In this document: piece after piece, positions 43,863 through 52,034 of the stretch
How positions within the stretch are numbered: the first letter of the stretch is position 1
Layout: every line of letters begins with the position of its first letter
Source: Maridesulfovibrio sp.
GTDB taxonomy: Bacteria; Desulfobacterota; Desulfovibrionia; Desulfovibrionales; Desulfovibrionaceae
Length of the DNA: 64,000 nt
Direction of reading: 5' to 3'
Assembly: GCF_963676065.1 (NCBI RefSeq)
Contig: NZ_OY780933.1
Coordinates: 1,538,001 to 1,602,000, forward strand
The notes under the pieces: model-generated
What the model saw: the letters and a program-made list of their open reading frames with translations, nothing else
Database searches by the model: none
Told to the model about the DNA's origin: nothing
Made by a program: the position numbers and the translations under genes

Positions 43863-44488
43863 GCTACCTCCACAACATCACCCAACCCAATAACCGCAAT
43901 CTCAATATCCAGAGAATCAAAACAAGCGATAACCGCTTGCTGATCTTTGGCACTGAGATCGGTAGCCGGAATCTTTCCGAAGCTGGTAATTCTGCTGGTT
44001 GCGCGGGCATGCTTGCCGTAGCCCTTGGAGAGAAGGACCGGACGCCCTACGCGGCAGGTTTTCTCGTTCCAGTGCGGGCCGTACATACGGAGTTCTTCTT
44101 TCTTCTCGCCTGAGAGGAACTTGTTAAAGAATTCTGTGCGTAGGGGGATGAAGAGGGGCTTAAGCTTTGCTGCTGCTTCCAGTTTGTTCAAAGCCTCAAG
44201 CGTCCAATCACCCTCATAAGGCTCAATCACGTAGACGGTATTCTTGCCGCCTTCGCACCAGTGAGAAGGTTTGCCCGAAACCCATTCCATTTCAGGAGGA
44301 CGAACGCCAAGACCATGCCAGTTTTCAGCAAGCACGCTGACAGCGCCATACTGGTTCAGGTAGGCTTTATGTTCACCCATGCGGGCAACGGTTCCGGCAA
44401 AGCAGAAATCGCCGCGCACATCATGCAGGAGCCTTACAACCGGGGTTTCGCCTGCGGGGATTTGCTGGGGGAGGAATTGTTTATTCAT
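43859..44488 (-). CDS. ASCH-domain-like phage protein
   Basis: 209 residues from ATG 44488 (MNKQFLPQQIPAGETPVVRL). The second half KPLFIPLRTEFFNKFLSGEK, KEELRMYGPHWNEK and GRPVLLSKGYGKHARA resembles the ASCH fold, thought to bind RNA or modified nucleotides. The frame extends upstream to 44593 but lacks a ribosome site. It overlaps the methylase start by 4 bp. Confidence 0.6.
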   Translation of the reverse strand: MNKQFLPQQIPAGETPVVRLLHDVRGDFCFAGTVARMGEHKAYLNQYGAVSVLAENWHGLGVRPPEMEWVSGKPSHWCEGGKNTVYVIEPYEGDWTLEALNKLEAAAKLKPLFIPLRTEFFNKFLSGEKKEELRMYGPHWNEKTCRVGRPVLLSKGYGKHARATSRITSFGKIPATDLSAKDQQAVIACFDSLDIEIAVIGLGDVVEVA

Positions 44489-44723
44489 TCTCGGCCTCCG
44501 GGCACACTTCGTGCCAGTAAATTCCCTCAGAATCCCGAAGGTGTTCGTCGTCAGAGAAGACCGGCAGACCGCAGACTTCGCACAGGCTGACAAAATGGCC
44601 TTTGCCCTCGGCTTCTGCGTCCTGAGTCATGAAGCCAAGCTTATGCAGGGCCTGTATCTCCGCTGCGGTGGTTACTTTTACGGCCTTGGATTCGGTGCGG
44701 GTTACGTGGATGGTGTAGGTCAT
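44481..44723 (-). CDS. Small phage protein with CxxC, unknown function
   Basis: 80 residues from ATG 44723 (MTYTIHVTRTESKAVKV). LCEVCGLPVFSDDEHLRD, WHEVCPE and histidine could bind zinc. Overlaps the next gene by 8 bp in the leftward operon. Confidence 0.55.
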   Translation of the reverse strand: MTYTIHVTRTESKAVKVTTAAEIQALHKLGFMTQDAEAEGKGHFVSLCEVCGLPVFSDDEHLRDSEGIYWHEVCPEAENE

Positions 44724-44725
44724 GG

Positions 44726-45154
44726 TTAGGACTCCTGTTTGGTTTTCAAAAGCGAGCAGTATCCTCTCTTGTGGCGTCCGTACTCTGTCTTGAGCCAAGT
44801 CCAAGCCATACAGCCGGAGCCTACGCAATTCTGTGCGGGGTTTTTATCCACTGGGCACAGTTTTCTTTTTGCATCTTTTTCAGTGTACCCAGAGCGGTGT
44901 CTTGCAATCATCGCCTCACGATCTTTGATGTTGCCGGACATTACGTTCCATTTGGTAATTGCTTTATCTTCAATAGAGTACTTGCCGAGAGCGTCTAATC
45001 CTGAACTTTCGCCCGCTTCGACCCGGGGCCCTTTCGCCCAGCATGCGCAGCACGCCACATAGGCTGAAAAAATTTCGTCGTCAGAGTGGTAAATACTCAG
45101 ATGTTTGGCTTCGCCACAGTATGGGCAAGGGTCAATCTCTCTATGGTCATACAT
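44726..45154 (-). CDS. Lar-like double zinc-ribbon phage protein
   Basis: 142 residues. N-terminal PCPYCGEAKHLSIYH, ACCACWAKGP and EDKAITKWNVM follow the Lar-type pattern; a second cysteine set lies near the end (LCPVDKNPAQNCVGSGC). Second Lar-like gene in this operon, which supports an anti-restriction role for the cluster. Confidence 0.6.
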   Translation of the reverse strand: MYDHREIDPCPYCGEAKHLSIYHSDDEIFSAYVACCACWAKGPRVEAGESSGLDALGKYSIEDKAITKWNVMSGNIKDREAMIARHRSGYTEKDAKRKLCPVDKNPAQNCVGSGCMAWTWLKTEYGRHKRGYCSLLKTKQES

Positions 45155-45156
45155 AA

Positions 45157-46281
45157 CTACGCAACCTCCACCTTTTCGCCGTCAGAGGTGACAATGGTCA
45201 TGGTAGTGCCTTCTGGAAGGGTACCCTTGAGGTCTTCCGCTGCCTGCCTTGCTCCGGCCCGCATGCGTCTCCTGAACTCCTCGGGAGAGATTTCAAGGCT
45301 GCTTTCCTGCTTCCAGTGTTCCACCAGAGAATTCAGCAGGCCGAAAGCCGTTTCAACCCGGTCAATCTGGGTGAGCATCGCGCCGTCAATCTCTTCCTGT
45401 TCAAGGTGCGTCACAGCAGGAACGGAAACCTTGAGGATGGGAGTAAGAGCCGAATCAACGTCTATCTCATAGTCAGTGTCGTCGTATGAGATAGTCAGCT
45501 GTGCGCCGACGATAAACTTGCCGTCTTCAACAGCTCTCTTAATGTCGTCGAACTCAGCGTTGGAGCCGACCTCGGAAACCTTGATTGTCTCCTGCGCATC
45601 GGCTGCGGTGATGTTGTCGGATATGAAGGCATGAGCCGAGTCTTCTCCGTGGGAGAAAGTGGTTCCGTTGGCATTCCAGATAGAAGTAAGAAAGTCGTGG
45701 CCGACCATGTTTTTTTCTTCATCAAGCCCCAAGGTCAGCGGCTCTATAACGAACCGAGTTCCGAAGGCAGTGCGGAAGACATCGTCCAAAGCTTCAACAA
45801 AGCCTTTGCTTTTGTCGGTCAGAAACAGCAGGTTTGTTTTGGTGTTCCACCACACATCCGCAACCTTGGGAGTAGGGACTGTGTGAGCCCGCAGCCGGAG
45901 TTTGACCTGCTCCTTGATTTCCCTTTTGCGGTCACGGGAGATGAAATTCTTCCCCTCCTTCTTGGCTTCAACCATTTCTTTATCAATGGCATCTTCGACC
46001 TGTTTATTGAGAGCTGCGCCGGGGATCTTGCGCTCGTCGATACGGACGGAAAACACCACGTACTCACCGAATTCCACATTACCGGGTCCGAATCCGGTAG
46101 AGCGGTAGTCCTCAAAAACGACTGTTCCAGTTGATTTTTCAATATGGGAAAGTTCGTCGATGTCCTCAAAGGAGGCATGCGCAATGGCTTCGTAATCCCG
46201 TGTTTTGGGAAGCAGGGTAAGCTGCTCTTCGGGGCTGACCCGGTACACGGTCAGAGGGTGTGCTTTGAATAAACGGCCCAT
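45157..46281 (-). CDS. RdgC-like recombination-associated protein
   Basis: 374 residues. VPTPKVADVWWNTKTNLLFL, GFVEALDDVFRTAFG and the long C-terminal alpha/beta part (ILKVSVPAVTHLEQEEIDG) resemble the RdgC family, a ring-shaped DNA-binding protein that limits RecA. Set beside RecT and a YqaJ-type nuclease, it fits a phage recombination module. Similarity is moderate. Confidence 0.6.
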   Translation of the reverse strand: MGRLFKAHPLTVYRVSPEEQLTLLPKTRDYEAIAHASFEDIDELSHIEKSTGTVVFEDYRSTGFGPGNVEFGEYVVFSVRIDERKIPGAALNKQVEDAIDKEMVEAKKEGKNFISRDRKREIKEQVKLRLRAHTVPTPKVADVWWNTKTNLLFLTDKSKGFVEALDDVFRTAFGTRFVIEPLTLGLDEEKNMVGHDFLTSIWNANGTTFSHGEDSAHAFISDNITAADAQETIKVSEVGSNAEFDDIKRAVEDGKFIVGAQLTISYDDTDYEIDVDSALTPILKVSVPAVTHLEQEEIDGAMLTQIDRVETAFGLLNSLVEHWKQESSLEISPEEFRRRMRAGARQAAEDLKGTLPEGTTMTIVTSDGEKVEVA

Positions 46282-46341
46282 GTTCTTCCATCCTTGGGGC
46301 GGTTTCCCGCCCCTGTTGTATATGTTGTGACTGTTGATAGC

Positions 46342-47718
46342 TTAGTTGGTAGGGAAGACGTCGGGCAGATCAGCACCGTTTGCCAGCATGGTATATGCTT
46401 CAAGCAACTTGGTGCGGTCCTTCTTGGTCCACTGGTTCTGGCTTTTGCTGACCAACCGTTCCATGTCTTTCAGGGTTCCACCCCAAGGCCCCATAACGTC
46501 TACGAGAATCGTATTCCGGACGGATGCTTGAGAACCTTCATATTCCTCAGCCTTGTCTCCGAGGTTGGGAGAGAGGTCGGCTTCGGTGAGTTCGGTCTGA
46601 GCTTCATGTTCCACGGGCTGTTCATTCTGCTGCGGTTCTTGGTCGAAGAACTCTTCTTCTGCGGAAGGTTCAGCCTGCTCGTTCTGAACAGGTTCGCCCT
46701 GCTTGGTTTTCTGGTTAACCGGCTGAGAAGTGGGCTGCTGATCAAGCTGTTTCTGCTCAGGCTCAACATCCATGGCGGTGTCTTCCTGCTGTGCGGGTTG
46801 AGTCGGTTCGTCGTGGATCGGATCGGTATCGATGTACTGAGGAGTTCCGTCGTTAAGGATCTTGGCATTGTCTCCGGCCATGGCCTGCTGCATTTCAATG
46901 GACATGATGCCCCATTTACTTATGAGCTGGCGGATCATGGTTTTGTAGGCCATGCCATCAAAGTCTTTGTACCAAAAGGAACTGTACTTCCACATATCCC
47001 GATCAGAGACTTTGCCATCCATCAGAAGGCGGTAATCGTCGAGTTTGAAAGCAGCACTGTATGTGTCGGCATGAATTTCCATTTTCTCTTTGGGCCAGTA
47101 CATTGTCTTACGAAAGCCGTTGAGAAGTTCAAACATGCAGTAATAGCCGACAGTGGGAGTGTTCTCGCGCTGCATGGTGTCCTGAATAAGTTCCACTTCA
47201 ATTTCTTCAAAGAGCGGGTCGTATCTTTTCAGTTCGCCTTCTTTAATGGAAATGACGTTCATCTTTTTGTACTGGCCGGAGCGGATAGCAAGCTGAGTAT
47301 ATCCCTTGTAGCCGAGCTGGAAAGTTGCGGTCTTACAACCGGGCATGTTGTTGTATTCGCACTGCTTGTTGCAGAATCGCCAGTCGTTTTTTCTGCTGGG
47401 ATATTTGCACATCTTCTTGTCTTTGAAGGGAACCATATAGAAGTGCCCGAGCTGAGGACTGGGGGAGAGTCCGAGGCTTTCGCCGAGAAGGGCTGCACTT
47501 ACAATCGAACCGGGCTGACAAGCTGCAATTGCAGGGTTGGTCGAAACTGCCGAAACCATGGAAGCGATAAAACGATCACCGGCTTTGGTGCCGATCATGT
47601 TCTGAATGTGCTGTTTGGGGGCAGTTGAGGTGATGTATCTGGAAAAGCTCTGTGCCGGGGTCAGCTGAGGGCTGTTGCCATTTCCCTGGGGGGCCAGTGA
47701 ATTTTTAGGCTGAGTCAT
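46342..47718 (-). CDS. recT: RecT-family single-strand annealing protein with cysteine-rich insert
   Basis: 458 residues. The RecT core is seen in MVSAVSTNPAIAACQPGSIV, SAALLGESLGLSPSPQLGH, YMVPFKD and FQLGYKGYTQLAIRSGQYK. Between the last two there is an unusual insert with four to five cysteines (MCKYPSRK, FCNKQCEYNN, PGCKTA) not typical of RecT. The C-terminal 150 residues are low complexity and rich in Q/E/P. It pairs complementary single strands and works with the nuclease encoded upstream. Confidence 0.88.
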   Translation of the reverse strand: MTQPKNSLAPQGNGNSPQLTPAQSFSRYITSTAPKQHIQNMIGTKAGDRFIASMVSAVSTNPAIAACQPGSIVSAALLGESLGLSPSPQLGHFYMVPFKDKKMCKYPSRKNDWRFCNKQCEYNNMPGCKTATFQLGYKGYTQLAIRSGQYKKMNVISIKEGELKRYDPLFEEIEVELIQDTMQRENTPTVGYYCMFELLNGFRKTMYWPKEKMEIHADTYSAAFKLDDYRLLMDGKVSDRDMWKYSSFWYKDFDGMAYKTMIRQLISKWGIMSIEMQQAMAGDNAKILNDGTPQYIDTDPIHDEPTQPAQQEDTAMDVEPEQKQLDQQPTSQPVNQKTKQGEPVQNEQAEPSAEEEFFDQEPQQNEQPVEHEAQTELTEADLSPNLGDKAEEYEGSQASVRNTILVDVMGPWGGTLKDMERLVSKSQNQWTKKDRTKLLEAYTMLANGADLPDVFPTN

Positions 47719-47730
47719 AATCTATACTCC

Positions 47731-48639
47731 TTAAGCTGCTTCTTTGGTTTCAGAGGGCACGGGGCCGAAGGCGATACCATTGTTGTTCAGGAACGCTTTC
47801 AGCTGCTGAAGCTGGTCGCGGGTAGCGGTGACACGGAAGTCCACGGTTACCTGTTCGGGTTTACGCTGGACTTCTACTGGTCGACGCTGTTCTTCCTGAG
47901 CGGACTGGGTGGACTGCTGAACAGGCTTAGGTTCCGGCTTCGGCTGTGCGTTGGCTGCTGCCTGACGGGCTTTTTCGGCTTCTTCCTTCTTGACCCGTTG
48001 TTCTTCGGCGTATGCTTCACGCTTTGCTTTTTGTTCAAGGAGGCTTTTGTTTTCGGCCAGAGCTGCGGCAATGGAGAAAGTCTTCAAGTAAACCCGGATC
48101 ACCTGATCTTCGAATTCGGTGTTTAATTCTTCAATGGTGGCGATTTCGGTTTCAGTAGTTGCGAAGAAGGCTTTAATTTCTTCCTCGATTTTGTTCATGG
48201 AGTAGGTCTTATTGAGCCAGCGAGAATCGAAAACACGGTCCAGACTCACCAGCTTCTTTACGCTGGATTCCTGTTCTTCCCAGAACTGCTTAATCGCGGC
48301 ATGCTTTTCTTGCTTCAGGCGCTCTTCGTATCCTTTGACCTGGGCGTCGATAGCGGCCCAAGGCTTTTCAACCAGCTCAATCAGCTCCTTGACCTGCCCC
48401 TCGAATATGTTGAAAGGCTCAAGGTATTTCTTCTTCATTCTGATCCGCTCAGCGTTCATGGCTTCCCTGAATTTATTAAGGGTTTTCCTATCTTCTTTGG
48501 CGTCGCTGATAGTGTCGTCTGTGTATACGAGGTCATGATATTTCTCTGCCTTGGTCGCGATTTTTTCCTTGAGTTCTTCGTAGTTGAACTCAAGCTTTTT
48601 CGGAAAATCCTCTTCCTTGGTGAGCATCTTAATTTCCAT
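47731..48639 (-). CDS. DUF1351-like phage protein
   Basis: 302 residues, mostly charged helices: ELKEKIATKAEKYHDLVYTD, DRKTLNKFREAMNAERIRMK and KVKKKYLEPF-type segments typical of DUF1351 proteins found between RecT and exonuclease genes in phages; a Q/P/E-rich linker precedes a final VTVDFRVTATRDQLQQLKAF domain. Likely accessory to recombination. Confidence 0.7.
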   Translation of the reverse strand: MEIKMLTKEEDFPKKLEFNYEELKEKIATKAEKYHDLVYTDDTISDAKEDRKTLNKFREAMNAERIRMKKKYLEPFNIFEGQVKELIELVEKPWAAIDAQVKGYEERLKQEKHAAIKQFWEEQESSVKKLVSLDRVFDSRWLNKTYSMNKIEEEIKAFFATTETEIATIEELNTEFEDQVIRVYLKTFSIAAALAENKSLLEQKAKREAYAEEQRVKKEEAEKARQAAANAQPKPEPKPVQQSTQSAQEEQRRPVEVQRKPEQVTVDFRVTATRDQLQQLKAFLNNNGIAFGPVPSETKEAA

Positions 48640-49288
48640 GTGAAGGCTCCTTTATTTTTGGCAGGATCAAATCCGGCCTGGTGTCTGTTTCAACGTATCT
48701 CCAGAAAGCAAGTTCCGCTTTAAGAAGGTGGATTGTGTCGCCGATGTGGTTAGACCTTTCAAAGTGGTAGTGATTCTCGGTGATACTAACCGAGCCTCCC
48801 CACTCATTTTTTATTCTGGCTTTCAGAATGGCGAACTGTGCGCCTGTGACCAGCATGTAATGAAGCAGCTGAATGAAATAGTTTTGCGGGACCTTGTTTT
48901 TCCACTTGTCGTAGTCGGCCCCGCGTTGGACTGTGGTGGTCTTGATTTCCAGTATTCCGAGTCTCCCGGCCTGATCCCAAAGCATGCCGTCAAGGGAAGC
49001 TTGCAACTGAGGGTAAACAGGGTGCTGGAGAACAACATTTTCTTCGTGCTTAACTCTGAATTCCGGGTAATCCAGCTTGAACATTTCCCGCATAAGAGGT
49101 TCACAAGCCACGCCGTACTTGACGCATTCCTTGTCGGAAATATCTTCGTCTTCCCGGCGTCCGGTCTTCTCTTCCCAGAGTTCGACGTTTGTCTTCCACT
49201 GGCTGAGGCCGAGAGCTACGGAAGCATCGGAGCCGCCGAGCCCTTTTCTGCGGGCCTCAAGCCATTCTTTGCGGGTGGGGGTGGTCAT
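48629..49288 (-). CDS. YqaJ-family phage exonuclease
   Basis: 219 residues of the lambda-exonuclease/YqaJ nuclease fold: LGGSDASVALGLSQWKTN, ASLDGML (metal-binding D) and LGILEIKTTT (E-x-K), followed by FIQLLHYMLVTGAQ. It would resect 5' strands to give substrate for RecT. Overlaps the DUF1351-like gene by 11 bp. Confidence 0.88.
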   Translation of the reverse strand: MTTPTRKEWLEARRKGLGGSDASVALGLSQWKTNVELWEEKTGRREDEDISDKECVKYGVACEPLMREMFKLDYPEFRVKHEENVVLQHPVYPQLQASLDGMLWDQAGRLGILEIKTTTVQRGADYDKWKNKVPQNYFIQLLHYMLVTGAQFAILKARIKNEWGGSVSITENHYHFERSNHIGDTIHLLKAELAFWRYVETDTRPDLILPKIKEPSHGN

Positions 49289-49555
49289 TTAAGCGGCTCC
49301 GTCCAAAACTTCACCCGCAGCAACAGCCCGTTCCACGTAATCCACGAATTCCAGAGGACTGAAGAGCTTACACTTATCAGCACGGGCATTGCCGTAAACA
49401 ACCGGAACAGTCGGAGCGCCGACCTTCTTCATTAGCTCGTTCAGGGCTTTGCACTGACCTTTCTGGATGCCGGCACAAGGTCCGTCGAAGCTCTGGCACT
49501 CATTACAGTACCGCTCCACCAGGCCGTTACCGAGAATTTCAATTAAGCTGCCCAT
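49289..49555 (-). CDS. Small cysteine-containing phage protein
   Basis: 88 residues: YCNECQSFDGPCAGIQKGQC near the N-terminus gives four spaced cysteines and KCKLF a fifth, a likely metal-binding group. Unknown function; directly precedes the exonuclease gene and is translationally close to it. Confidence 0.6.
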   Translation of the reverse strand: MGSLIEILGNGLVERYCNECQSFDGPCAGIQKGQCKALNELMKKVGAPTVPVVYGNARADKCKLFSPLEFVDYVERAVAAGEVLDGAA

Positions 49556-49746
49556 GATTCCTCCCTTTCCAGTTCTGCGCGGGCTTCCGCACGTTCTTCC
49601 GCTGCTTCGTCGCGATAGTATTCGTCACGTTCCATGTCTTCACGGAGTTCGAGGTATTCCTCTTCGGAGTACCAACGGCCTCTGAAAAGAACTTCCCCGG
49701 TGTAATCGTCCCGGCGAAGATTCGAAAAAGTCATGAGGTTATCCAT
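49543..49746 (-). CDS. Small acidic phage protein
   Basis: 67 residues from ATG 49746, which has GGAGG 6 bp upstream. A very acidic charged helix rich in E/R (EEYLELREDMERDEYYRDEA) forms the C-terminal half. Unknown function. Confidence 0.55.
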   Translation of the reverse strand: MDNLMTFSNLRRDDYTGEVLFRGRWYSEEEYLELREDMERDEYYRDEAAEERAEARAELEREESWAA

Positions 49747-49939
49747 GAATCCTCCGGGGGCCTTCGACATTACCTTTGTAGGCTGCTCCAGCCTTGGTCA
49801 GAGCGTAGACGCCCAGGCGGTCGCAAAGCACGTCTGCTTTATCGAGGTTGTCCTTTGAGGGATTCTCAACAGAATCCAGAACCGCCTTCTCTGTTATGGC
49901 TCTCAAGTACAGAGCCGAAAATTTTTCTAAAGCATCCAT
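49739..49939 (-). CDS. Small phage protein
   Basis: 66 residues from ATG 49939 (MDALEKFSALYLRAITEKAV) with GGAGG upstream. Helical; ends KGNVEGPRRIHG. No family recognised. Overlaps both neighbours. Confidence 0.55.
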   Translation of the reverse strand: MDALEKFSALYLRAITEKAVLDSVENPSKDNLDKADVLCDRLGVYALTKAGAAYKGNVEGPRRIHG

Positions 49940-50028
49940 CTTGTCCACCCTCCAATCAGAACTCCGTAAATGATCCCGACTGTCAGTAATTCAAAAAGCA
50001 GAAGTATTGACCATGCCGCAATCCGCAT
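49927..50028 (-). CDS. 33-residue single-pass membrane peptide
   Basis: MRIAAWSILLLFELLTVGII, then YGVLIGGWTRWML. One long hydrophobic helix, ATG preceded by GGAGGTCAGC. First gene of the leftward operon, overlapping the next start by 13 bp. Too short for standard gene calling. Function unknown. Confidence 0.5.
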   Translation of the reverse strand: MRIAAWSILLLFELLTVGIIYGVLIGGWTRWML

Positions 50029-50483
50029 GCTGACCTCCGGCTTTGTTTGGGGTTAATTGGGACTTGGCAAGCGACCTTATAAACCTGCCAAGCCCCGTTC
50101 CTTAATTGCTGCCTCGAACCCTGTGAGGGTGGCGGGACCGGGGAAAGTCCCGCCGAAACCCATTATGGAGGTGTGATGAGTGATAGACACACGAGGGGTG
50201 TATGCCTTCACAGAGTCCGAAGCGGTTTCTGACTTTTTTCGCATGGGGTACGGAGGTTGAGTCAGAAAGAAATCAAAGATCCAAAAGCAAATTCAGATAA
50301 TTAAGTTAGAGTGTTGAGTTATTAAGTTTTTCTAAATAGCTGGCCGACATTCGTGCCGGTCAGTTGCCACAACCATTTGGGAAATTTGAACATATCCAAC
50401 AACTGCCTAAATCGTTACCCGCGTACTGGCCGGACATCGTCGCGACGGATTCGGCGGGGCGTGTTTCGCTGTCGTTGAGGAAA
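50029..50483. promoter_or_regulatory. Leftward early control region (no gene)
   Basis: No supported gene. It contains a perfect 8-bp GGCGGGAC hairpin (50131-50154) and probably the leftward early promoter and leader, since the leftward operon starts at 50028 and two operator-like sites lie at its right edge. Confidence 0.5.
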
Positions 50484-50498
50484 TGATACCAAATGGCA
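50484..50498. promoter_or_regulatory. Phage operator-like site OL1
   Basis: TGATACCAAATGGCA, the reverse complement of TGCCATTTGGTATCA; nearly the same as the site at 52564-52578. Confidence 0.6.
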
Positions 50499-50515
50499 TT
50501 CTTGTGTCAACATAA

Positions 50516-50530
50516 AATTCCATATGGCAT
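50516..50530. promoter_or_regulatory. Phage operator-like site OL2
   Basis: Contains TTCCATATGGCA, a half-conserved copy of the same motif 32 bp from OL1. Confidence 0.5.
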
Positions 50531-50540
50531 TCGAGTGGGC

Positions 50541-50566
50541 AAAAAAAATCCCCGCCGGAGCGGGGT
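50541..50566 (-). terminator. Terminator of lysogeny operon
   Basis: On the minus strand CCCCGC-TCCG-GCGGGG-ATTTTTTTT. It ends the repressor operon just before the operators of the leftward early promoter. Confidence 0.88.
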
Positions 50567-50754
50567 TATCTGCTTGCTAATTCTTCTTCGACTTTCTTGC
50601 GTATTTTTTGTGAAAGATTGCGGGCAAATTTATTGGGATCAGTACTTTCGTCGTCAACCATACGTCTATTCGCTAATTGCGGAAAGTAGTCGGCTTTTAC
50701 GTCTTCCCACGATCGGTATTTTTTGGTTTCATTTTTGGAGTTATTATTCTGCAT
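50566..50754 (-). CDS. Small charged protein in lysogeny operon
   Basis: 62 residues from ATG 50754 (GGAG upstream), polar, with WEDVKADYFPQLANRR and a C-terminal basic/acidic helix (KKVEEELASR). Its start overlaps the end of the Ntn-hydrolase-like gene, so the two are translationally coupled and may act together. No family recognised. Confidence 0.55.
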   Translation of the reverse strand: MQNNNSKNETKKYRSWEDVKADYFPQLANRRMVDDESTDPNKFARNLSQKIRKKVEEELASR

Positions 50755-52033
50755 TTTTATCTCCAAAGTAGTTTTGGAAAAAGTGGTGATTTAAACTTGG
50801 GTCAAAGTAATGTTTTCGTTTGATCCAAACAAAACCATCACCTTTAGTGATTATGGCCACGTCGGTTGGACCGCCTACACTCTCACGATCAAAAGACATT
50901 CGTCTTTTAATACCTGTTAAGTTTACCAACGTTTCAGCAAAAAGCGCAAGTTCTGATTTTGGTAGTATGCTAACAATTTTTAAAATTGGTCCGACGTGAT
51001 TATCATATTTATATTTATGAATTTCGTCATGAAAGCTGTCGGTTAGTTTCTTTTCATATGACTTGGCAAACTCTCTGATATTATTAGCTTGCTCTCCATT
51101 CTGAGATTCGACACTTTGAGCACTTTCGTTAAGCATTGATGTAAAGTCATTGATCATATTGTAAAAAAGACTTTGAATCATACTTTCAAAATGGGGGTGT
51201 ACGCCCGCTGTAAAAACTTCGATCATGTCTCTTTGCGCAAAAGCCATTAGGTCTGAGGGCGTTTTATGACTAATTTGGCTTTCTAAGTCATCTATCCAGT
51301 GTAAATTTCCTCTTAAGGAGAGTCCCACTTTGAACGAAGATACTGCTGGAAAAAACTGATCTTCTCCAAATCCAGCAACAACGACCCCAGAATACGAAGG
51401 TTCGAATGTTGTCTTGGAAAATAACGCGTAGGCAGCGGCTTTAAATTTGATGTAAAGATCTGAAATTTGAGAGCTGAAAGGTTCAATTTGTTTGTATGCT
51501 TCGTTAATACTGGCAGCGTATGTGGAACAAAATTCTTCTTCTGAAAAAGAGTTGGTGATAGGAGCATTGTGTTGTTGCTTAAGTATCTCAAATTCGTCCA
51601 AAAGAACTTCACACACAATCGTATCGACCTCTTCTTTTGAAAGAGAATCTTTTTTATTTGCTTCCCGGTCTACGTAAGCCCCCGCTTTGTTGAGGGCTTG
51701 AGAAATGAAAGAATCTAACCCGAAATATACGTTAGCGGCTTCGTTCTCGGTGTCGCAGGGCAGTCCCTGTAGAAAGAGTCTGAATTCTTGAGCATACTCA
51801 GCTACCGTCGAAAAATGTTTTGTCCCTATTCGATCTCGAAAAACCTTGATAATTGTTTCCCATGGAGTGCCCATAAAATTGGCAGCTGAGTATACCATTA
51901 TCCCTACAGGGTGATGTTTGGAGAGGGTAAAAATTTTTTCTGCTGTTGGGAATATTTTATGCTGGCTGCTTACAGCACTGTCTGCAGCAAGTGCAACGGC
52001 TGTTTTATTTAATATTGCGATTTCTGTAGTCAC
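50744..52033 (-). CDS. Proteasome-like Ntn-hydrolase protein in prophage repressor operon
   Basis: 429 residues. The N-terminus MTTEIAILNKTAVALAADSA lines up with proteasome/HslV beta subunits (T-x-x-x-x-x-x-K/D-x-x-V-x-L-A-A-D), giving Thr3 as candidate nucleophile, the LAAD aspartate, and a lysine in AEKIFTLS about 30 residues from it; VGIMVYSAANFMG matches the following strand. The rest is a long helical extension not found in proteasome subunits. Transcribed right after the repressor (1 bp gap), so it should be made in lysogens. A defence or proteolysis role is inferred. Confidence 0.6.
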   Translation of the reverse strand: MTTEIAILNKTAVALAADSAVSSQHKIFPTAEKIFTLSKHHPVGIMVYSAANFMGTPWETIIKVFRDRIGTKHFSTVAEYAQEFRLFLQGLPCDTENEAANVYFGLDSFISQALNKAGAYVDREANKKDSLSKEEVDTIVCEVLLDEFEILKQQHNAPITNSFSEEEFCSTYAASINEAYKQIEPFSSQISDLYIKFKAAAYALFSKTTFEPSYSGVVVAGFGEDQFFPAVSSFKVGLSLRGNLHWIDDLESQISHKTPSDLMAFAQRDMIEVFTAGVHPHFESMIQSLFYNMINDFTSMLNESAQSVESQNGEQANNIREFAKSYEKKLTDSFHDEIHKYKYDNHVGPILKIVSILPKSELALFAETLVNLTGIKRRMSFDRESVGGPTDVAIITKGDGFVWIKRKHYFDPSLNHHFFQNYFGDKNAE

Positions 52034-52034
52034 G

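Noticed and set aside
46294-47628. 444-codon plus-strand frame opposite recT
   Set aside because: Antisense shadow; composition is hydrophobic nonsense (FVEELFFCGRFSLLVLN type) and RecT is clearly on the minus strand.
48728-49435. 235-codon plus-strand frame opposite the exonuclease gene
   Set aside because: Antisense of the YqaJ-type nuclease with no independent support.
50131-50154. Perfect hairpin as a terminator
   Set aside because: No T-run on either strand; kept only as a leader structure in the leftward control region.
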